NCBI GenBank assembly: GCA_944372575.1
Contig: CALVZS010000004.1
Span: forward strand, 1-64,000
Direction: 5' to 3'
Length of the DNA: 64,000 nucleotides
Origin: an uncultured Clostridia bacterium
Lineage (GTDB): Bacteria; Bacillota; Clostridia; Christensenellales; Borkfalkiaceae
The notes under the pieces were generated by a model. That model did no database searches. It was not told the origin of the DNA and worked only from the letters and a program-made list of their open reading frames with translations. Position numbers and translations under genes: made by a program. Positions 18,501-26,727 of this stretch are shown here, piece after piece (positions within the stretch are counted from its first letter, which is position 1; each line of letters opens with the position of its first letter).

Positions 18501-18893
18501 GAGGGCATCCTCACCCCCGAACAGGCGGGACTTCTGAACGTGGAGGAACTGCGCGAGATCCTGCGCATCCCCGCGCTCAGCTCGCTTGCGGACAAGCAGG
18601 TGCTGCGCGAGCAGACCTTCCTCATGCGGCTGCCCGCCTCCGCCGTCGCTGAGGACGCCCCCGACGACGAGGTGATCTTCCAGGGCGCCATCGACCTGCT
18701 TGTACAGGGAAAAGACGGCTGCGAGGTCATCGACTATAAGTATTCGATGCTCCCCGACGAGGTGCTTGCGCAGAAATATGCCGTGCAGATCCGCCTGTAC
18801 AAGATGGCGGCGGCGCGCGTATTGCGCGTGCGCGAGGAGACCATCCGCGCCAGCATCGTCAATCTTGCGCTCCGCCGCGAGATCGTGTTATGA
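15591..18893 (+). CDS. addA: AddA subunit of the AddAB helicase-nuclease
   Basis: An 1100-residue UvrD-like helicase and nuclease. It has a Q motif TPEQRAVI, Walker A ASAGSGKT (about 23-30), Walker B LFVDEYQDVN near 380, helicase motif HASKGLEYPVVF near 740, and MTRAKYRLHV near 820. A C-terminal PD-(D/E)XK nuclease ends the protein, with GAIDLL and VIDYKYS near 1050. ATG 15591 overlaps the addB stop codon. The length is a little shorter than Bacillus AddA (about 1230). With AddB it resects broken DNA ends; Chi recognition cannot be judged from sequence. Confidence 0.95.
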   Translation: MKREPTPEQRAVIDERGSIIVSASAGSGKTYVMIERLVSFILAGEDVRRLLAVTFTNNAAAQMRDRLREALLKAIADPAHAPDRERLKEQLTHLPLAQISTIHAFCGRLVRTYFYLVGTDPAFRIIDPKDAEGMAISARALDAALERMYDSPSPEFSLLLSVYFKRGSDAELRTQVTKLYASVRDFAEYRAVIGRLGQSTFEEVCGCLASDVRARAAELARVHGERRETLIGVDGGNLEQVMEEMTSLAQEASAGDLFEQREAWGAMRIPMRATGKKGVPAHDRTPEQQRAVEYYNAMRGAVKEIKEFLAGIKPREEERDRFDRAARLAAAFCGLLLAYDEELEREKREAGVLDYSDLEQYALRILDDERVRGDLREHFRVLFVDEYQDVNPVQDAILSRLAGGEAFYVGDAKQAIYGFRGSSSDFFLRKTKTETCLTLSQNFRSAKSILDAANEVFRPLFESYRDMRVSERYREHEGKVTFHVLERGEKPAPAERGVYSVTEQPASAKRDAFAERAAKLVEEELGSAWFDVDADCEKRIRPGDIAVLCRSHAGEARIARALLARGIPVTTSAKVNLCEFFEARLLLDWLSYLDNPEQDIPLVTALLSFVGGMTEEELAEVRRAQAGSESFRAACLAYCAQQPASPVAGKLNAFFARAQELRIHACVRTAADLMNELLALGLEVQIAAKEGGNDRLTRVRRLVAEGEDVSVNTFLSRLRASGNKLEFAPSAGENAVQVITIHASKGLEYPVVFLTQMNDTFQFSDENKEIVFTKQFLAAPKSYNAQNKTYTTNLLRIASFRAERKEECSQECNLLYVAMTRAKYRLHVLLKSADCGQISPMFVKTYAGFLNPDLVNRSLGGEVEMPADAPARRALAHGDPDPEMTAAVLDVYCKPYRYASSTRLRAKSSATDLLNAQRGEFLHRAAAGLFDEGEVFTGKTSREAGTAHHVFLQHVRYGADAGEEFARMVREGILTPEQAGLLNVEELREILRIPALSSLADKQVLREQTFLMRLPASAVAEDAPDDEVIFQGAIDLLVQGKDGCEVIDYKYSMLPDEVLAQKYAVQIRLYKMAAARVLRVREETIRASIVNLALRREIVL

Positions 18894-18959
18894 TATGTTT
18901 TTTACGGCCGGGAGGTATGCCTTCCGCCGCAAACGGATATTCTTAAACGGAGGTTCGAT

Positions 18960-19562
18960 ATGGAAATTTTCAGAAAACTCATCTCCCTGTTCTCCGCTGC
19001 GCCCGCGTGGGTGCCGCTCATCGTCTGTCCTGCGCTCGTCATCGTCGCGGCGGTGCTGTTCACCGTCCTGGGCGGCAGGAGGGCGTATCCCTGCCTTGCG
19101 GCGGCGATCGGCGCGGCGGGGCTTGCGCTGACGGGGTGCATCGGCACGCCGGCGGAGGCGCTCGTCTACGGCGCCGGATATGCGCTGCTTGCCTCGCTTC
19201 TGGGGCTGCTCTTTCTCCTGCCCGTGCCAAGGCGCAAGGAGAAGTTCTCCTCGCGCGACGAGCGCATCTATGAACAGTTCCGCGGGGAACCTCTGCGCGC
19301 CGATTTTATGCAGGAAGCCCCTGTTAAGGAGTGTTGTTTTGACGCGCAGGTACAGGAGGAGGCGCCCGAACTCGCCCACGCGACGGCGCTGCTCGGCAAA
19401 TTGCAAAAGTGCAAACTCTCCTCCGCCGACCGTCTGGAGGCGGATGCCCTCGCGCGCACGCTCTCCGCGCTCAAAGGGCGCGCGCTCACGCTGGATGAGC
19501 AGAACACCCTCAACGACTGTCTCGCGTCCGTGCTCAAGCTGACGGCGAAGTACAAGCTCTGA
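18960..19562 (+). CDS. Small integral membrane protein, unknown function
   Basis: A 200-residue protein with three predicted membrane segments near residues 17-38, 44-63 and 68-90. A charged cytoplasmic tail (about 92-200) follows, containing a helical region ALAHATALLGKLQKCK. It has a GGAGG Shine-Dalgarno and lies 66 bp downstream of addA, ending in a strong terminator, so it may be co-transcribed with addBA. I do not recognise the family. Confidence 0.7.
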   Translation: MEIFRKLISLFSAAPAWVPLIVCPALVIVAAVLFTVLGGRRAYPCLAAAIGAAGLALTGCIGTPAEALVYGAGYALLASLLGLLFLLPVPRRKEKFSSRDERIYEQFRGEPLRADFMQEAPVKECCFDAQVQEEAPELAHATALLGKLQKCKLSSADRLEADALARTLSALKGRALTLDEQNTLNDCLASVLKLTAKYKL

Positions 19563-19577
19563 CGGCGCTCGTCCGAT

Positions 19578-19617
19578 GCGGCGGCGCCCCGGATCCGGGG
19601 CGCCGCCGCAATTTTTT
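19578..19617 (+). terminator. Strong intrinsic terminator
   Basis: A fully palindromic 32-bp stem (19578-19609) centred on GGATCC, followed by AATTTTTTT. It ends the addBA-membrane protein unit. Confidence 0.9.
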
Positions 19618-19628
19618 TCAAATTCCGC

Positions 19629-19657
19629 TTGCATATGCCCGAAAGGTATGATAAAAT
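19629..19657 (+). promoter_or_regulatory. Promoter of the LysR-type gene
   Basis: TTGCAT (19629-19634), 17 bp, TAAAAT (19652-19657). Confidence 0.6.
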
Positions 19658-19699
19658 AGAAAATGCAAAACGTCGGACATGGAGAGGGGGCATCGGACA

Positions 19700-20590
19700 A
19701 TGGAACTGCGGGTACTTCGGTATTTTCTGACGCTTGCACGCGAGGAGAGCATCTCGCGGGCGGCGGAGGCGCTCTATATCACACAGCCCACGCTCTCGCG
19801 CCAGCTCGCCGAGCTGGAGGAGGAGCTGGGCGTGCAGCTCTTCGAGCGGGGCAAGCGCAAGATCACTCTCACGGAGGAAGGCGTGCTCCTGCGCCGCCGC
19901 GCCGAGGAGATGACCGAGCTTGCCGACAAGACGGAGCGCGAACTGCGTGAGCGCACCGAGCGGCTCGCGGGCGTGGTGAGCATCGGGGCGGCGGAGTCCG
20001 TCGCGTCCGAGCATCTGGTGCGCGCCATCGACAGCTTCCGCAAAAAATATCCGGAAGTGACGTTTGAAGTGCTCTCCGGCATTGCCGACCGCGTCAAGGA
20101 GCGCCTCGATGCGGGACTGCTCGATCTGGGGCTGCTCATCGAGCCGGGGGACATCGCCAAGTACGACTTCCTGCGTCTGGGCATCGACGACAGGTGCGGC
20201 ATCCTCATGAACGCCGCCGCGCCCCTAGCGAACAAGGAATTTGTGACGGCGGAGGATCTTCTGGGGCTGCCCGTCGTGGGGCCTGCGCGCGAGGGGGTGC
20301 GCCAGTTCTACCGCAACGGCCTCGGCGAGGCGTTCGACCGGCTCAACTTCGTGGCGTCCTTCGACCTCGTCAACAACGCGGCATGGTTTGCCCGCCTCAA
20401 CGCCGCCTATGTATTCACCATCGAGGGAACGCTGCGCCATTTCGGCGTTCCGGAGCTCGTGTTCCGCCCCTTCCGCCCCGAACTGCGCCAGTCCACCTTT
20501 CTGGTGTGGAAGAAGTACCAGCCGCTCTCGCGTGCCGTGCAGGCGTTCATCGAGGAATTTTTCATGCTCACACGGCATGACGATGTATGA
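19700..20590 (+). CDS. LysR-family transcriptional regulator
   Basis: A 296-residue regulator. The N-terminal winged helix has the LysR signature (SISRAAEALYITQPTLSRQL, residues about 18-37) and the effector-binding domain occupies about 90-296. ATG 19700 (MELRVLRYF) fits the family start; AGGGGG lies about 10 bases upstream. It sits just before, and in the same direction as, a MerR-like protein and four oxidoreductase or decarboxylase genes. In gut Clostridia such regulators commonly control neighbouring aldo/keto reductase and cupin genes. The inducer is unknown. Confidence 0.9.
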   Translation: MELRVLRYFLTLAREESISRAAEALYITQPTLSRQLAELEEELGVQLFERGKRKITLTEEGVLLRRRAEEMTELADKTERELRERTERLAGVVSIGAAESVASEHLVRAIDSFRKKYPEVTFEVLSGIADRVKERLDAGLLDLGLLIEPGDIAKYDFLRLGIDDRCGILMNAAAPLANKEFVTAEDLLGLPVVGPAREGVRQFYRNGLGEAFDRLNFVASFDLVNNAAWFARLNAAYVFTIEGTLRHFGVPELVFRPFRPELRQSTFLVWKKYQPLSRAVQAFIEEFFMLTRHDDV

Positions 20591-20601
20591 AAAACAGGTA
20601 T

Positions 20602-20630
20602 TTGACTTTCCCCGCCCGGGGAGATATGAT
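20602..20630 (+). promoter_or_regulatory. Promoter of the reductase cluster
   Basis: TTGACT (20602-20607), 17 bp, TATGAT (20625-20630). The spacer is a palindrome (CCCCG-CC-CGGGG), a plausible operator for the LysR or MerR-like regulator. Confidence 0.6.
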
Positions 20631-20679
20631 AGAGGTGCAGAAGAGAAGATCTGCATCTCTTTTGTTTACGGAGGAAGGT

Positions 20680-21018
20680 ATGACGTTGCAGGAAGTTTGC
20701 AGCACCTATCATCTGGACGCCGCGCTCCTCGGCAGGCTGGCGCGGGAGGGCGTGTTCTGCGCGCAGGCGCTCGGGGACAGCGATGTCTGCCGCGCCTCGC
20801 TCGCCTGTTTTCTGGCGGAATGCGGCCTTACGGCGGAGCAGGTGGCGGCATACTTCCTCACGCAGGATGCGGGGAAGACGCAGCGTATCATGCTGCGCCG
20901 CCTGCGCGCCGAGGCGCTCGAGCGCTCCCACGCCGAACAGCGCCGGGTGGACAAGCTGGACTGCCTTCTGCGCAAGCTGGACGAGGGGTGCTGCAGTGCG
21001 CCCGGTCTGAAAAAATAA
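20680..21018 (+). CDS. MerR-like small DNA-binding protein (tentative)
   Basis: A 112-residue protein. The N-terminal part MTLQEVCSTYHLDAALLGRL resembles a helix-turn-helix, and the C-terminal half, ending in KLDCLLRKLDEG, resembles the coiled-coil helix of MerR regulators. It lacks the full MerR winged-helix signature. ATG 20680 has a GGAGGAAGG Shine-Dalgarno; an in-frame ATG at 20587 lies upstream of the promoter. It is the first gene behind the promoter at 20602 and sits 12 bp before an aldo/keto reductase. Its own identity is uncertain. Confidence 0.55.
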   Translation: MTLQEVCSTYHLDAALLGRLAREGVFCAQALGDSDVCRASLACFLAECGLTAEQVAAYFLTQDAGKTQRIMLRRLRAEALERSHAEQRRVDKLDCLLRKLDEGCCSAPGLKK

Positions 21019-21030
21019 GGAGGAATTTTT

Positions 21031-21870
21031 ATGGAATATGTCACGTTGAACAACGGCGTCCGGATGCCCAAGCTCGGCTACGGCGTCTATCAGGTCACGC
21101 CGGAGGAGTGCGAACGCTGCGTGCGCGATGCGCTCTCGGTGGGGTATCGCTCCATCGATACCGCACAGGCGTACTACAATGAGGAGGGCGTGGGCGCGGC
21201 GTGGAAGAAGAGCGGCATTCCCCGCAGCGAACTCTTCCTCACCACCAAGGTGTGGATCTCCAATGCGGGGGAGAAGCGGGCGGCGGCGTCCATCGACGAG
21301 TCGCTCAAAAAGCTGAATACCGACTACACCGACCTTCTGCTCATCCATCAGCCCTTCGGCGACTACTACGGCACCTACCGCGCGATGGAGCAGGCGTACC
21401 GTGCGGGGAAGGTGCGCGCCATCGGCGTGTCCAACTTCTATCCCGACCGATTCATCGATCTTGACCATTTTGCCGAGATCAAGCCCGCCGTCAATCAGGT
21501 GGAGACGCACGTCTTCTGCCAGCAGAAGGCGGCGCGCGCGGTGTTGCAGCGCCACGGCGCGCAGATCGAATCGTGGGGGCCGTTCGCCGAGGGCAAGAAC
21601 GGGCTGTTCACCAACCCCGTCCTTACGGACATCGCCGCCGCGCACGGCAAGTCCGTCGCGCAGGTCGCCCTGCGCTTCCTGCTGCAGAGCGATGTGGTCG
21701 TCATTCCCAAGTCGGTGAAAAAGGAGCGCATGGCGGAGAATTTCGACGTGTTCTCCTTTGAACTCTCGCAGGAGGAGATGGCGCGCATCGGACAGCTGGA
21801 TACGGGCAAAAGCCTGTTCTTTTCCCACTACGACCCCGACACGGTCGAGTGGTTCATGACATTCGCGTGA
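21031..21870 (+). CDS. Aldo/keto reductase (diketogluconate reductase-like)
   Basis: A 279-residue NAD(P)H-dependent reductase of small aldehydes or ketones. The catalytic tetrad is visible: Asp and Tyr in [13 protein letters not shown] (near residue 45), Lys in TTKVW (near 73) and His in LLIHQPFG (near 106). The C-terminal [17 protein letters not shown] (about 229-245) is the NADPH-binding region. Best match is the group containing 2,5-diketo-D-gluconate reductases; the natural substrate cannot be read from sequence. An AAGGAGG Shine-Dalgarno is present. It is followed 11 bp later by the cupin gene. Confidence 0.88.
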   Translation: MEYVTLNNGVRMPKLGYGVYQVTPEECERCVRDALSVGYRSIDTAQAYYNEEGVGAAWKKSGIPRSELFLTTKVWISNAGEKRAAASIDESLKKLNTDYTDLLLIHQPFGDYYGTYRAMEQAYRAGKVRAIGVSNFYPDRFIDLDHFAEIKPAVNQVETHVFCQQKAARAVLQRHGAQIESWGPFAEGKNGLFTNPVLTDIAAAHGKSVAQVALRFLLQSDVVVIPKSVKKERMAENFDVFSFELSQEEMARIGQLDTGKSLFFSHYDPDTVEWFMTFA

Positions 21871-21881
21871 GGAGGAAAACG

Positions 21882-22289
21882 ATGAAGGCATATGACGGGG
21901 GAATGTTCCCCATCGGAGAGGAAAACATCGCATACAGCCGCTATTTTACGGGGACGAGCTATCTTTGCCCGCTCTCCAAAGAGCAGGTGTTCATCGCCAA
22001 CGTGACCTTTGAACCGGGGTGCCGCAACTTCTGGCACATCCATCAGGCAAAGGAGGGCGGCGGGCAGATCCTCATCTGCGTCAAGGGCCGCGGCTGGTAC
22101 CAGGAGTGGGGCAAGCCCGCCCGCGCGCTGAAGGAGGGGGACGTGGTCAACATCCCCGCCGGCGTCAAGCACTGGCACGGCGCCGCGAAGGACAGCTGGT
22201 TTTCCCACCTTGCGGTGGAAGTCCCCGCCGCGGAGGGCGGCACGCAGTGGTGCGAGCCCGTCTCGGACGAGGAATATGACGCCCTCTGA
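21882..22289 (+). CDS. Cupin-domain protein
   Basis: A 135-residue single-domain cupin with metal-binding motif 1 (TFEPGCRNFWHIHQ, histidines in HIH) and motif 2 (NIPAGVKHWHGAAK). Small cupins of this kind are often encoded next to carboxymuconolactone decarboxylase-like proteins, as here, and may isomerise or decarboxylate hydroxy acids or quinone-like compounds. ATG 21882 has a GGAGG Shine-Dalgarno. Function beyond metal-bound cupin is not determined. Confidence 0.85.
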   Translation: MKAYDGGMFPIGEENIAYSRYFTGTSYLCPLSKEQVFIANVTFEPGCRNFWHIHQAKEGGGQILICVKGRGWYQEWGKPARALKEGDVVNIPAGVKHWHGAAKDSWFSHLAVEVPAAEGGTQWCEPVSDEEYDAL

Positions 22290-22307
22290 GGGGGGGGAGG
22301 AGATGCG

Positions 22308-23003
22308 ATGCAGACGGATGAAGTTTTGCGCGGCGCCAATGTGCCGCTTGCGGACATCTTTGCGCGGCTCACGGCGGACGTGAAGGCGCGCACGCACCTT
22401 CCGGCGCGCGATCGCTCGCTCGCCGTCCTCTCCGCCGTCATGGGCTGCGGCGGCACGGACGCCTTCCGCACCTGTCTGGCGGATGCGCTGGACGAAGGGC
22501 TTGCACCCGTTGCCGCGCGGGAGGCCGTTATGCAGGCAACGGCGTATCTCGGCATGGGGCGCGCGCTGCCCTTTGCCGTGGCTGCGGCGGAGATCTTCGC
22601 GGCGAACGGCATCGAGTTCCTGCCCGACGTGCCGGACACGCGCGCACGGGCAGAACGCGGGGAGGAGATGCAGGTCGCCATCTTCGGCGAGGGGATGCGC
22701 GGCTTCCATGCCTCGGGCGACGATCTTGCCCGACCCGTCAACCTGCTGCTCTCTGAGAACTGCTTCGGCGACTACTATGTGCGCGAGGGACTCTCTGCGC
22801 GCGAGCGCGAACTGGTCACTTTCTGTCTGCTCGCGGCGCAGGGCGGCTGCGAGGCGCAGCTGGCGGGGCATATCGCGGGAAATCTGCGCGTGGGCAACGA
22901 TGCCGCCTTCCTCGGCGAGGTCATCCTCACCGTCCTGCCCTGGATCGGCTATCCGCGCTCGCTCAACGCGCTCGCCTGCGTGCGCAGCGCAAAAAAGTCG
23001 TAA
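22308..23003 (+). CDS. Carboxymuconolactone decarboxylase-family protein, two repeats
   Basis: A 231-residue protein with two copies of the CMD (AhpD-like) helical fold, at about residues 20-100 and 135-225. The second half contains LVTFCLLAAQGGCEAQLAGH, whose layout resembles a CMD core. The AhpD CxxC redox pair is not clearly present. With the preceding cupin it may process small organic acids or quinones, but no catalytic activity can be assigned with confidence. It lies 19 bp after the cupin stop and 16 bp before the next reductase. Confidence 0.8.
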   Translation: MQTDEVLRGANVPLADIFARLTADVKARTHLPARDRSLAVLSAVMGCGGTDAFRTCLADALDEGLAPVAAREAVMQATAYLGMGRALPFAVAAAEIFAANGIEFLPDVPDTRARAERGEEMQVAIFGEGMRGFHASGDDLARPVNLLLSENCFGDYYVREGLSARERELVTFCLLAAQGGCEAQLAGHIAGNLRVGNDAAFLGEVILTVLPWIGYPRSLNALACVRSAKKS

Positions 23004-23018
23004 AATAAGGAGAAAACA

Positions 23019-23981
23019 ATGCAGTATACAGAGCTTGGAAACAGCGGAGTCAAGGTCTCCCGCCTGTGCCTGGGGTGCATGAGCTTCGGTGACCCCGCCA
23101 GTAAGATGCACGCGTGGACGCTTGACCCCGACCAGAGCGAGGCGATCATCCGTCACGCGCTCGATCTGGGAATCAATTTTTTCGATACCGCCAACACATA
23201 CTCTGCCGGCACCAGTGAGGAGTACCTCGGCAGGGCGATCAGAAAGAACGTCGCACGCGACAAGGTCGTGCTGGCATCCAAGGTGTACTTCAACGAGGGG
23301 CACCTCAAAAAAGAGGCGATCGAGCGCGAGATCGAGGGAACCTTGAAGCGCCTGGGCACCGACTATCTCGACCTGTACATCATCCACCGCTTTGACTATA
23401 CGACGCCCATCGAGGAGACGATGGAGGCGCTGCACGGTCTCGTCAAAGCGGGCAAGGTGCGCGCGCTGGGCGCTTCCGCCATGTACGGCTATCAGTTCTA
23501 CAATATGCAGCTTTCCGCGCGGGACAACGGGCTTACGCCGTTTGTCTCCATGCAGAACCACTACAACCCGCTCTACCGCGAGGATGAGCGCGAGCTTATC
23601 CCCATCTGCCGCCAGATGAACGTGGCGCTCACGCCCTACAGTCCGCTCGCCGCGGGCAGGTGCGCCCGCCCGAACTGGGAAGCGGACACCATGCGCAGCC
23701 ATACCGATAAAGTCGCAATGGGGAAGTACGACTCCACCGAGGAGCAGGACAAGGGCATTGCCGCGCGCATTGCAGAACTTGCGCAAAAGTACAATACAAG
23801 CATGACGGCGGTCACCTTTGCGTGGCACTTCAAAAAGGGCATCGCGTCTCCCATCGTGGGGGCAACCAAGGCAAAGTACCTCGACGACGCCGTCGCCGCG
23901 TTCGATGTCCCGCTCACCGACGAGGACATCGCCTATATCGACGAGTTATATGTGCCGCACGCCGTTGTCGGCGCGCTGTGA
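23019..23981 (+). CDS. Aldo/keto reductase (AKR11/YajO-like)
   Basis: A 320-residue NAD(P)H oxidoreductase of the larger aldo/keto reductase group. The tetrad is visible in INFFDTANTYSAGTSEE (Asp, Tyr), LASKVYF (Lys) and YIIHRFDY (His). The C-terminal GATKAKYLDDAV forms the nucleotide-binding end. It is the last gene of the LysR-linked cluster and is followed by a UUCG-loop terminator. Substrate unknown. Confidence 0.9.
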   Translation: MQYTELGNSGVKVSRLCLGCMSFGDPASKMHAWTLDPDQSEAIIRHALDLGINFFDTANTYSAGTSEEYLGRAIRKNVARDKVVLASKVYFNEGHLKKEAIEREIEGTLKRLGTDYLDLYIIHRFDYTTPIEETMEALHGLVKAGKVRALGASAMYGYQFYNMQLSARDNGLTPFVSMQNHYNPLYREDERELIPICRQMNVALTPYSPLAAGRCARPNWEADTMRSHTDKVAMGKYDSTEEQDKGIAARIAELAQKYNTSMTAVTFAWHFKKGIASPIVGATKAKYLDDAVAAFDVPLTDEDIAYIDELYVPHAVVGAL

Positions 23982-23998
23982 CCGATCTTATCTGACCG

Positions 23999-24023
23999 GG
24001 AGAGCTTCGGCTCTCCTTTTTTT
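23999..24023 (+). terminator. UUCG-loop terminator
   Basis: GGAGAGC (23999-24005), TTCG loop, GCTCTCC (24010-24016) and seven T. Confidence 0.9.
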
Positions 24024-24057
24024 GTGGAAAAAGCGGAAAAAGAGCATAGAAAATGGG

Positions 24058-24086
24058 TTGACGAACGGGAAAACATACGGTAAAAT
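24058..24086 (+). promoter_or_regulatory. Promoter of the glycoside hydrolase gene
   Basis: TTGACG (24058-24063), 17 bp, TAAAAT (24081-24086). The 15 bases from the -10 (TAAAATGAAAGTATC) recur exactly at 60512-60526 in the degV promoter. Confidence 0.7.
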
Positions 24087-24124
24087 GAAAGTATCGGGCA
24101 TTGATGCCCCAAAGGAGAAAAAAT

Positions 24125-25876
24125 ATGTTACCGGAAAGAAGAGAGTATCCGCGCCCGCAGTTCGCGCGGGAGGAGTGGATGAGTCTGAACGGAACGTGGG
24201 AGTTCTGTTTTGACGACGGGGACGACGGGCAGAAGCGCGGGCTTGCCACGGGCAGGAAGGCGCTTCCCATGTCCATCAATGTCCCGTTTACCTATGAGTA
24301 TCCCGCCAGCGGGATCGGCGATAAAACGCCGCACGCCGTCGTCTGGTACCGGCGGGAGTTTGAACTTTCCCCCCTTGGGGAAAAGCGCGCCCTTCTGTGC
24401 TTCAACGGGTGTGATTATGATGCAGACGTATGGGTGAACGGGGAACACGCCGCCTTTCACCGCGGCGCCTTTGCGCCCTTTTTTGCCGACGTTACCGACA
24501 TTGTCCGGACGGGCAGGAATGTGATCGTGGTGCGCTGCCGCGATACCCTTGACCCCGCCCATCCCCGCGGCAAACAGAGCTGGACGGGGGAGCAGTTCGG
24601 CTGCTGGTACATTCCCAACACGGGCATCTGGCAGAGCGTCTGGCTGGAGTTTTTCGGAGCGGACTGCATTGCCGCCCGCTCCCTCACGCCCGACGCCGAA
24701 ACGTGTTCCTTTTCGGGCGAGATCGTCACGCTGCGCGGCGTTGCCGATGAGGCGGAGATCGCCGTCACCTTCCGGGGCAGGCTCCTCAAGCGCGTGCGCT
24801 TTTCGCTGGACGGCAGGCGCACGCCCTATACGGTAAAGATGCTGGAGCGGGACTCGGTGGACGAATCGCACTACTGGACGCCCGAAAAGCCCAACCTGTT
24901 CTATGTGGACTTCACCCTCTATGCGCAGGGGAAGGCGGCAGACAGAGTACATACCCGCTTCGGGATGCGCAAGGTGGGCTTTGATGTGGACGGAAGGGTG
25001 CGTTTGAACGACCGCCCCTGCTACCAGCGGCTCATTCTCGATCAGGGCTACTGGCGAGAGAGCGGGCTGACGCCGCCCTCCGCCGAGGCGCTCAGGCGGG
25101 ACATCGAACTCGCCAAGGCGATGGGCTTCAACGGTGCAAGAAAGCACCAGAAGTTCGAAGATCCCTATTTCTATTACTACGCGGAGGAACAGGGTTTCCT
25201 TGTCTGGTGCGAGATGCCCTCGGCATACGCCTATTGTACGGAGGAGGTCGCGGCCCTCACCGCGCAGTGGCAGGAGATCGTTGCCGAGGCGCGCAACTTC
25301 ACGAGCGTCGTGTGCTATGTTCCCCTCAATGAGAGCTGGGGCGTGCGCAAGATCCTGACGGACGCGCAGCAGCAGGACTTCGCCCGCGCGCTCTACCGCC
25401 TGACCAAGGCGATCGATCCCACCCGCCCCGTCTCCACCAACGACGGTTGGGAGAACTCGGATGAAACGGATGTCATCTCCATCCATGACTATGCAAAGTT
25501 TGGCGACGGGTTTGCGCAGAAGTACACCCCCGACACCTATGACACCGTCTATCCCAACGGCGCGCGCCGGCTGATGCAGCGGGACGCCGTCTGCCTGGGG
25601 CAGAGCGTGTTTTTCAGCGAATTCGGCGGCATCGCCATGCAGAAGGACGCCGGCAACGGCAACTGGGGGTACAACGATGCCGCCAAGGACGAGGCGGAAT
25701 TCCTTGCCCGCTATCAAAGCCTGATGCAGGGCATCGCCTCGTGCGATTTTGACGGCTACTGCTACACCCAGCTCACCGACGTACAGCAGGAGGTCAACGG
25801 GCTTCTCGACGAGGATCACAATCCCAAGTTCGACGTGGCTGCGATCCGCGCCCTGACCGTTGGCAAAAAGTCCTGA
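24125..25876 (+). CDS. Family 2 glycoside hydrolase (beta-glycosidase)
   Basis: A 583-residue cytoplasmic retaining beta-glycosidase; beta-galactosidase, glucuronidase or mannosidase specificities are possible. It has the GH2 order: N-terminal sugar-binding beta-domain (about 1-180), immunoglobulin-like domain (about 180-275) and TIM barrel. The acid/base is E403 in PLNESWG and the nucleophile E499 in FSEFGG. No signal peptide is present. ATG 24125 has AAAGGAG 7 bases upstream. Flanked by its own promoter and terminator, it is a single-gene unit, so the sugar source is not indicated by neighbours. Confidence 0.9.
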   Translation: MLPERREYPRPQFAREEWMSLNGTWEFCFDDGDDGQKRGLATGRKALPMSINVPFTYEYPASGIGDKTPHAVVWYRREFELSPLGEKRALLCFNGCDYDADVWVNGEHAAFHRGAFAPFFADVTDIVRTGRNVIVVRCRDTLDPAHPRGKQSWTGEQFGCWYIPNTGIWQSVWLEFFGADCIAARSLTPDAETCSFSGEIVTLRGVADEAEIAVTFRGRLLKRVRFSLDGRRTPYTVKMLERDSVDESHYWTPEKPNLFYVDFTLYAQGKAADRVHTRFGMRKVGFDVDGRVRLNDRPCYQRLILDQGYWRESGLTPPSAEALRRDIELAKAMGFNGARKHQKFEDPYFYYYAEEQGFLVWCEMPSAYAYCTEEVAALTAQWQEIVAEARNFTSVVCYVPLNESWGVRKILTDAQQQDFARALYRLTKAIDPTRPVSTNDGWENSDETDVISIHDYAKFGDGFAQKYTPDTYDTVYPNGARRLMQRDAVCLGQSVFFSEFGGIAMQKDAGNGNWGYNDAAKDEAEFLARYQSLMQGIASCDFDGYCYTQLTDVQQEVNGLLDEDHNPKFDVAAIRALTVGKKS

Positions 25877-25887
25877 AAGAAAGCGCA

Positions 25888-25925
25888 GCGCTCCGCCGCA
25901 ATTTATTGCGGCGGAGCGCGTTTTT
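25888..25925 (+). terminator. Terminator after the glycoside hydrolase
   Basis: A 14-bp stem, GCGCTCCGCCGCAA (25888-25901) with 25906-25919, a TTTA loop, then GTTTTT. Confidence 0.9.
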
Positions 25926-25933
25926 ATGCGAGA

Positions 25934-25962
25934 TTGCTTTTTTGCCGCGGATATGCTATACT
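25934..25962 (+). promoter_or_regulatory. Promoter of the two-component operon
   Basis: TTGCTT (25934-25939), 17 bp, TATACT (25957-25962) with extended TGC. Downstream, at 25983, about 25993 and 26004, lie three A/T-rich TTA(C/A/G) half-sites 10-11 bp apart that could be response-regulator sites (see findings). Confidence 0.6.
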
Positions 25963-26058
25963 GGATCATACGAACCGCGGTTTTACAATTTTTTAACAAC
26001 TTTTTAGCATTTCGGAAACAGCGCTCTGATAGAGTAGAATACGGGAGGGAGGACGATC

Positions 26059-26727
26059 ATGATCAGGATCCTGGTTGCGGAGGATGATGCGGCGCTCAAC
26101 AAACTGGTATGTGCGGCGCTGGAGGGTCAGGGGTATCAGGCGATCTCCTGCCATGACGGCGCGCAGGCGGCAGCCGCCTTTGATGAGGGCGGCGCCGACA
26201 TCGTCATTACCGATATCATGATGCCGGTCATGGACGGATTCGGCCTTGCCGAGCACGTGCGCGCGGGCGGCAGCACGCCTATCCTGTTCATGACGGCGCT
26301 TGACGACAAACCCGCCAAACTGCGCGGCTTCGCACTGGGCGCGGACGACTATGTGGTCAAGCCCTTCGATACGGACATCCTGCTTTTGCGCGTGGCGGCG
26401 CTTTTAAGGCGGGCAAACATCGAGCGCAGCCGCACGCTCACGGCGGGCAACCTCACCATGAACAAGGATGAGCACACGGCATATGTGGACGGAGAGGAGC
26501 TTCCGCTCACCGTGCGCGAATTCGACCTGCTCTACAAACTGCTCTCCTTCCCGCGCAGGACGTTCACGCGCACGCAGCTGATGGACGAATTCTGGGACTA
26601 CGATTCCTCCGCCACCTCGCGCACGGTGGACGTATATATGTCCAAACTGCGCGAAAAGACGGCCGGGTGTACGGGGTTTGAGATCGTCACCGTACACGGG
26701 CTGGGCTACAAGGCGGTACTCAGATGA
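26059..26727 (+). CDS. OmpR-family response regulator
   Basis: A 222-residue two-component regulator. The receiver domain has acidic D9/D10, phospho-acceptor D52 (TDIMMPVMDG), T79 and K101 (YVVKPFD). A winged-helix DNA-binding domain follows (about 125-222), with VDVYMSKLREK and VHGLGYKAV. The GGGAGG Shine-Dalgarno is just before ATG 26059. Its stop overlaps the start of the histidine kinase, its likely phosphodonor. Likely targets are its own promoter and the promoter at about 29266. Confidence 0.95.
   Translation: MIRILVAEDDAALNKLVCAALEGQGYQAISCHDGAQAAAAFDEGGADIVITDIMMPVMDGFGLAEHVRAGGSTPILFMTALDDKPAKLRGFALGADDYVVKPFDTDILLLRVAALLRRANIERSRTLTAGNLTMNKDEHTAYVDGEELPLTVREFDLLYKLLSFPRRTFTRTQLMDEFWDYDSSATSRTVDVYMSKLREKTAGCTGFEIVTVHGLGYKAVLR

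Noticed and set aside
20587..20679. Upstream start for the MerR-like gene
   Set aside because: It precedes the likely transcription start at the 20602 promoter; ATG 20680 has the good Shine-Dalgarno.
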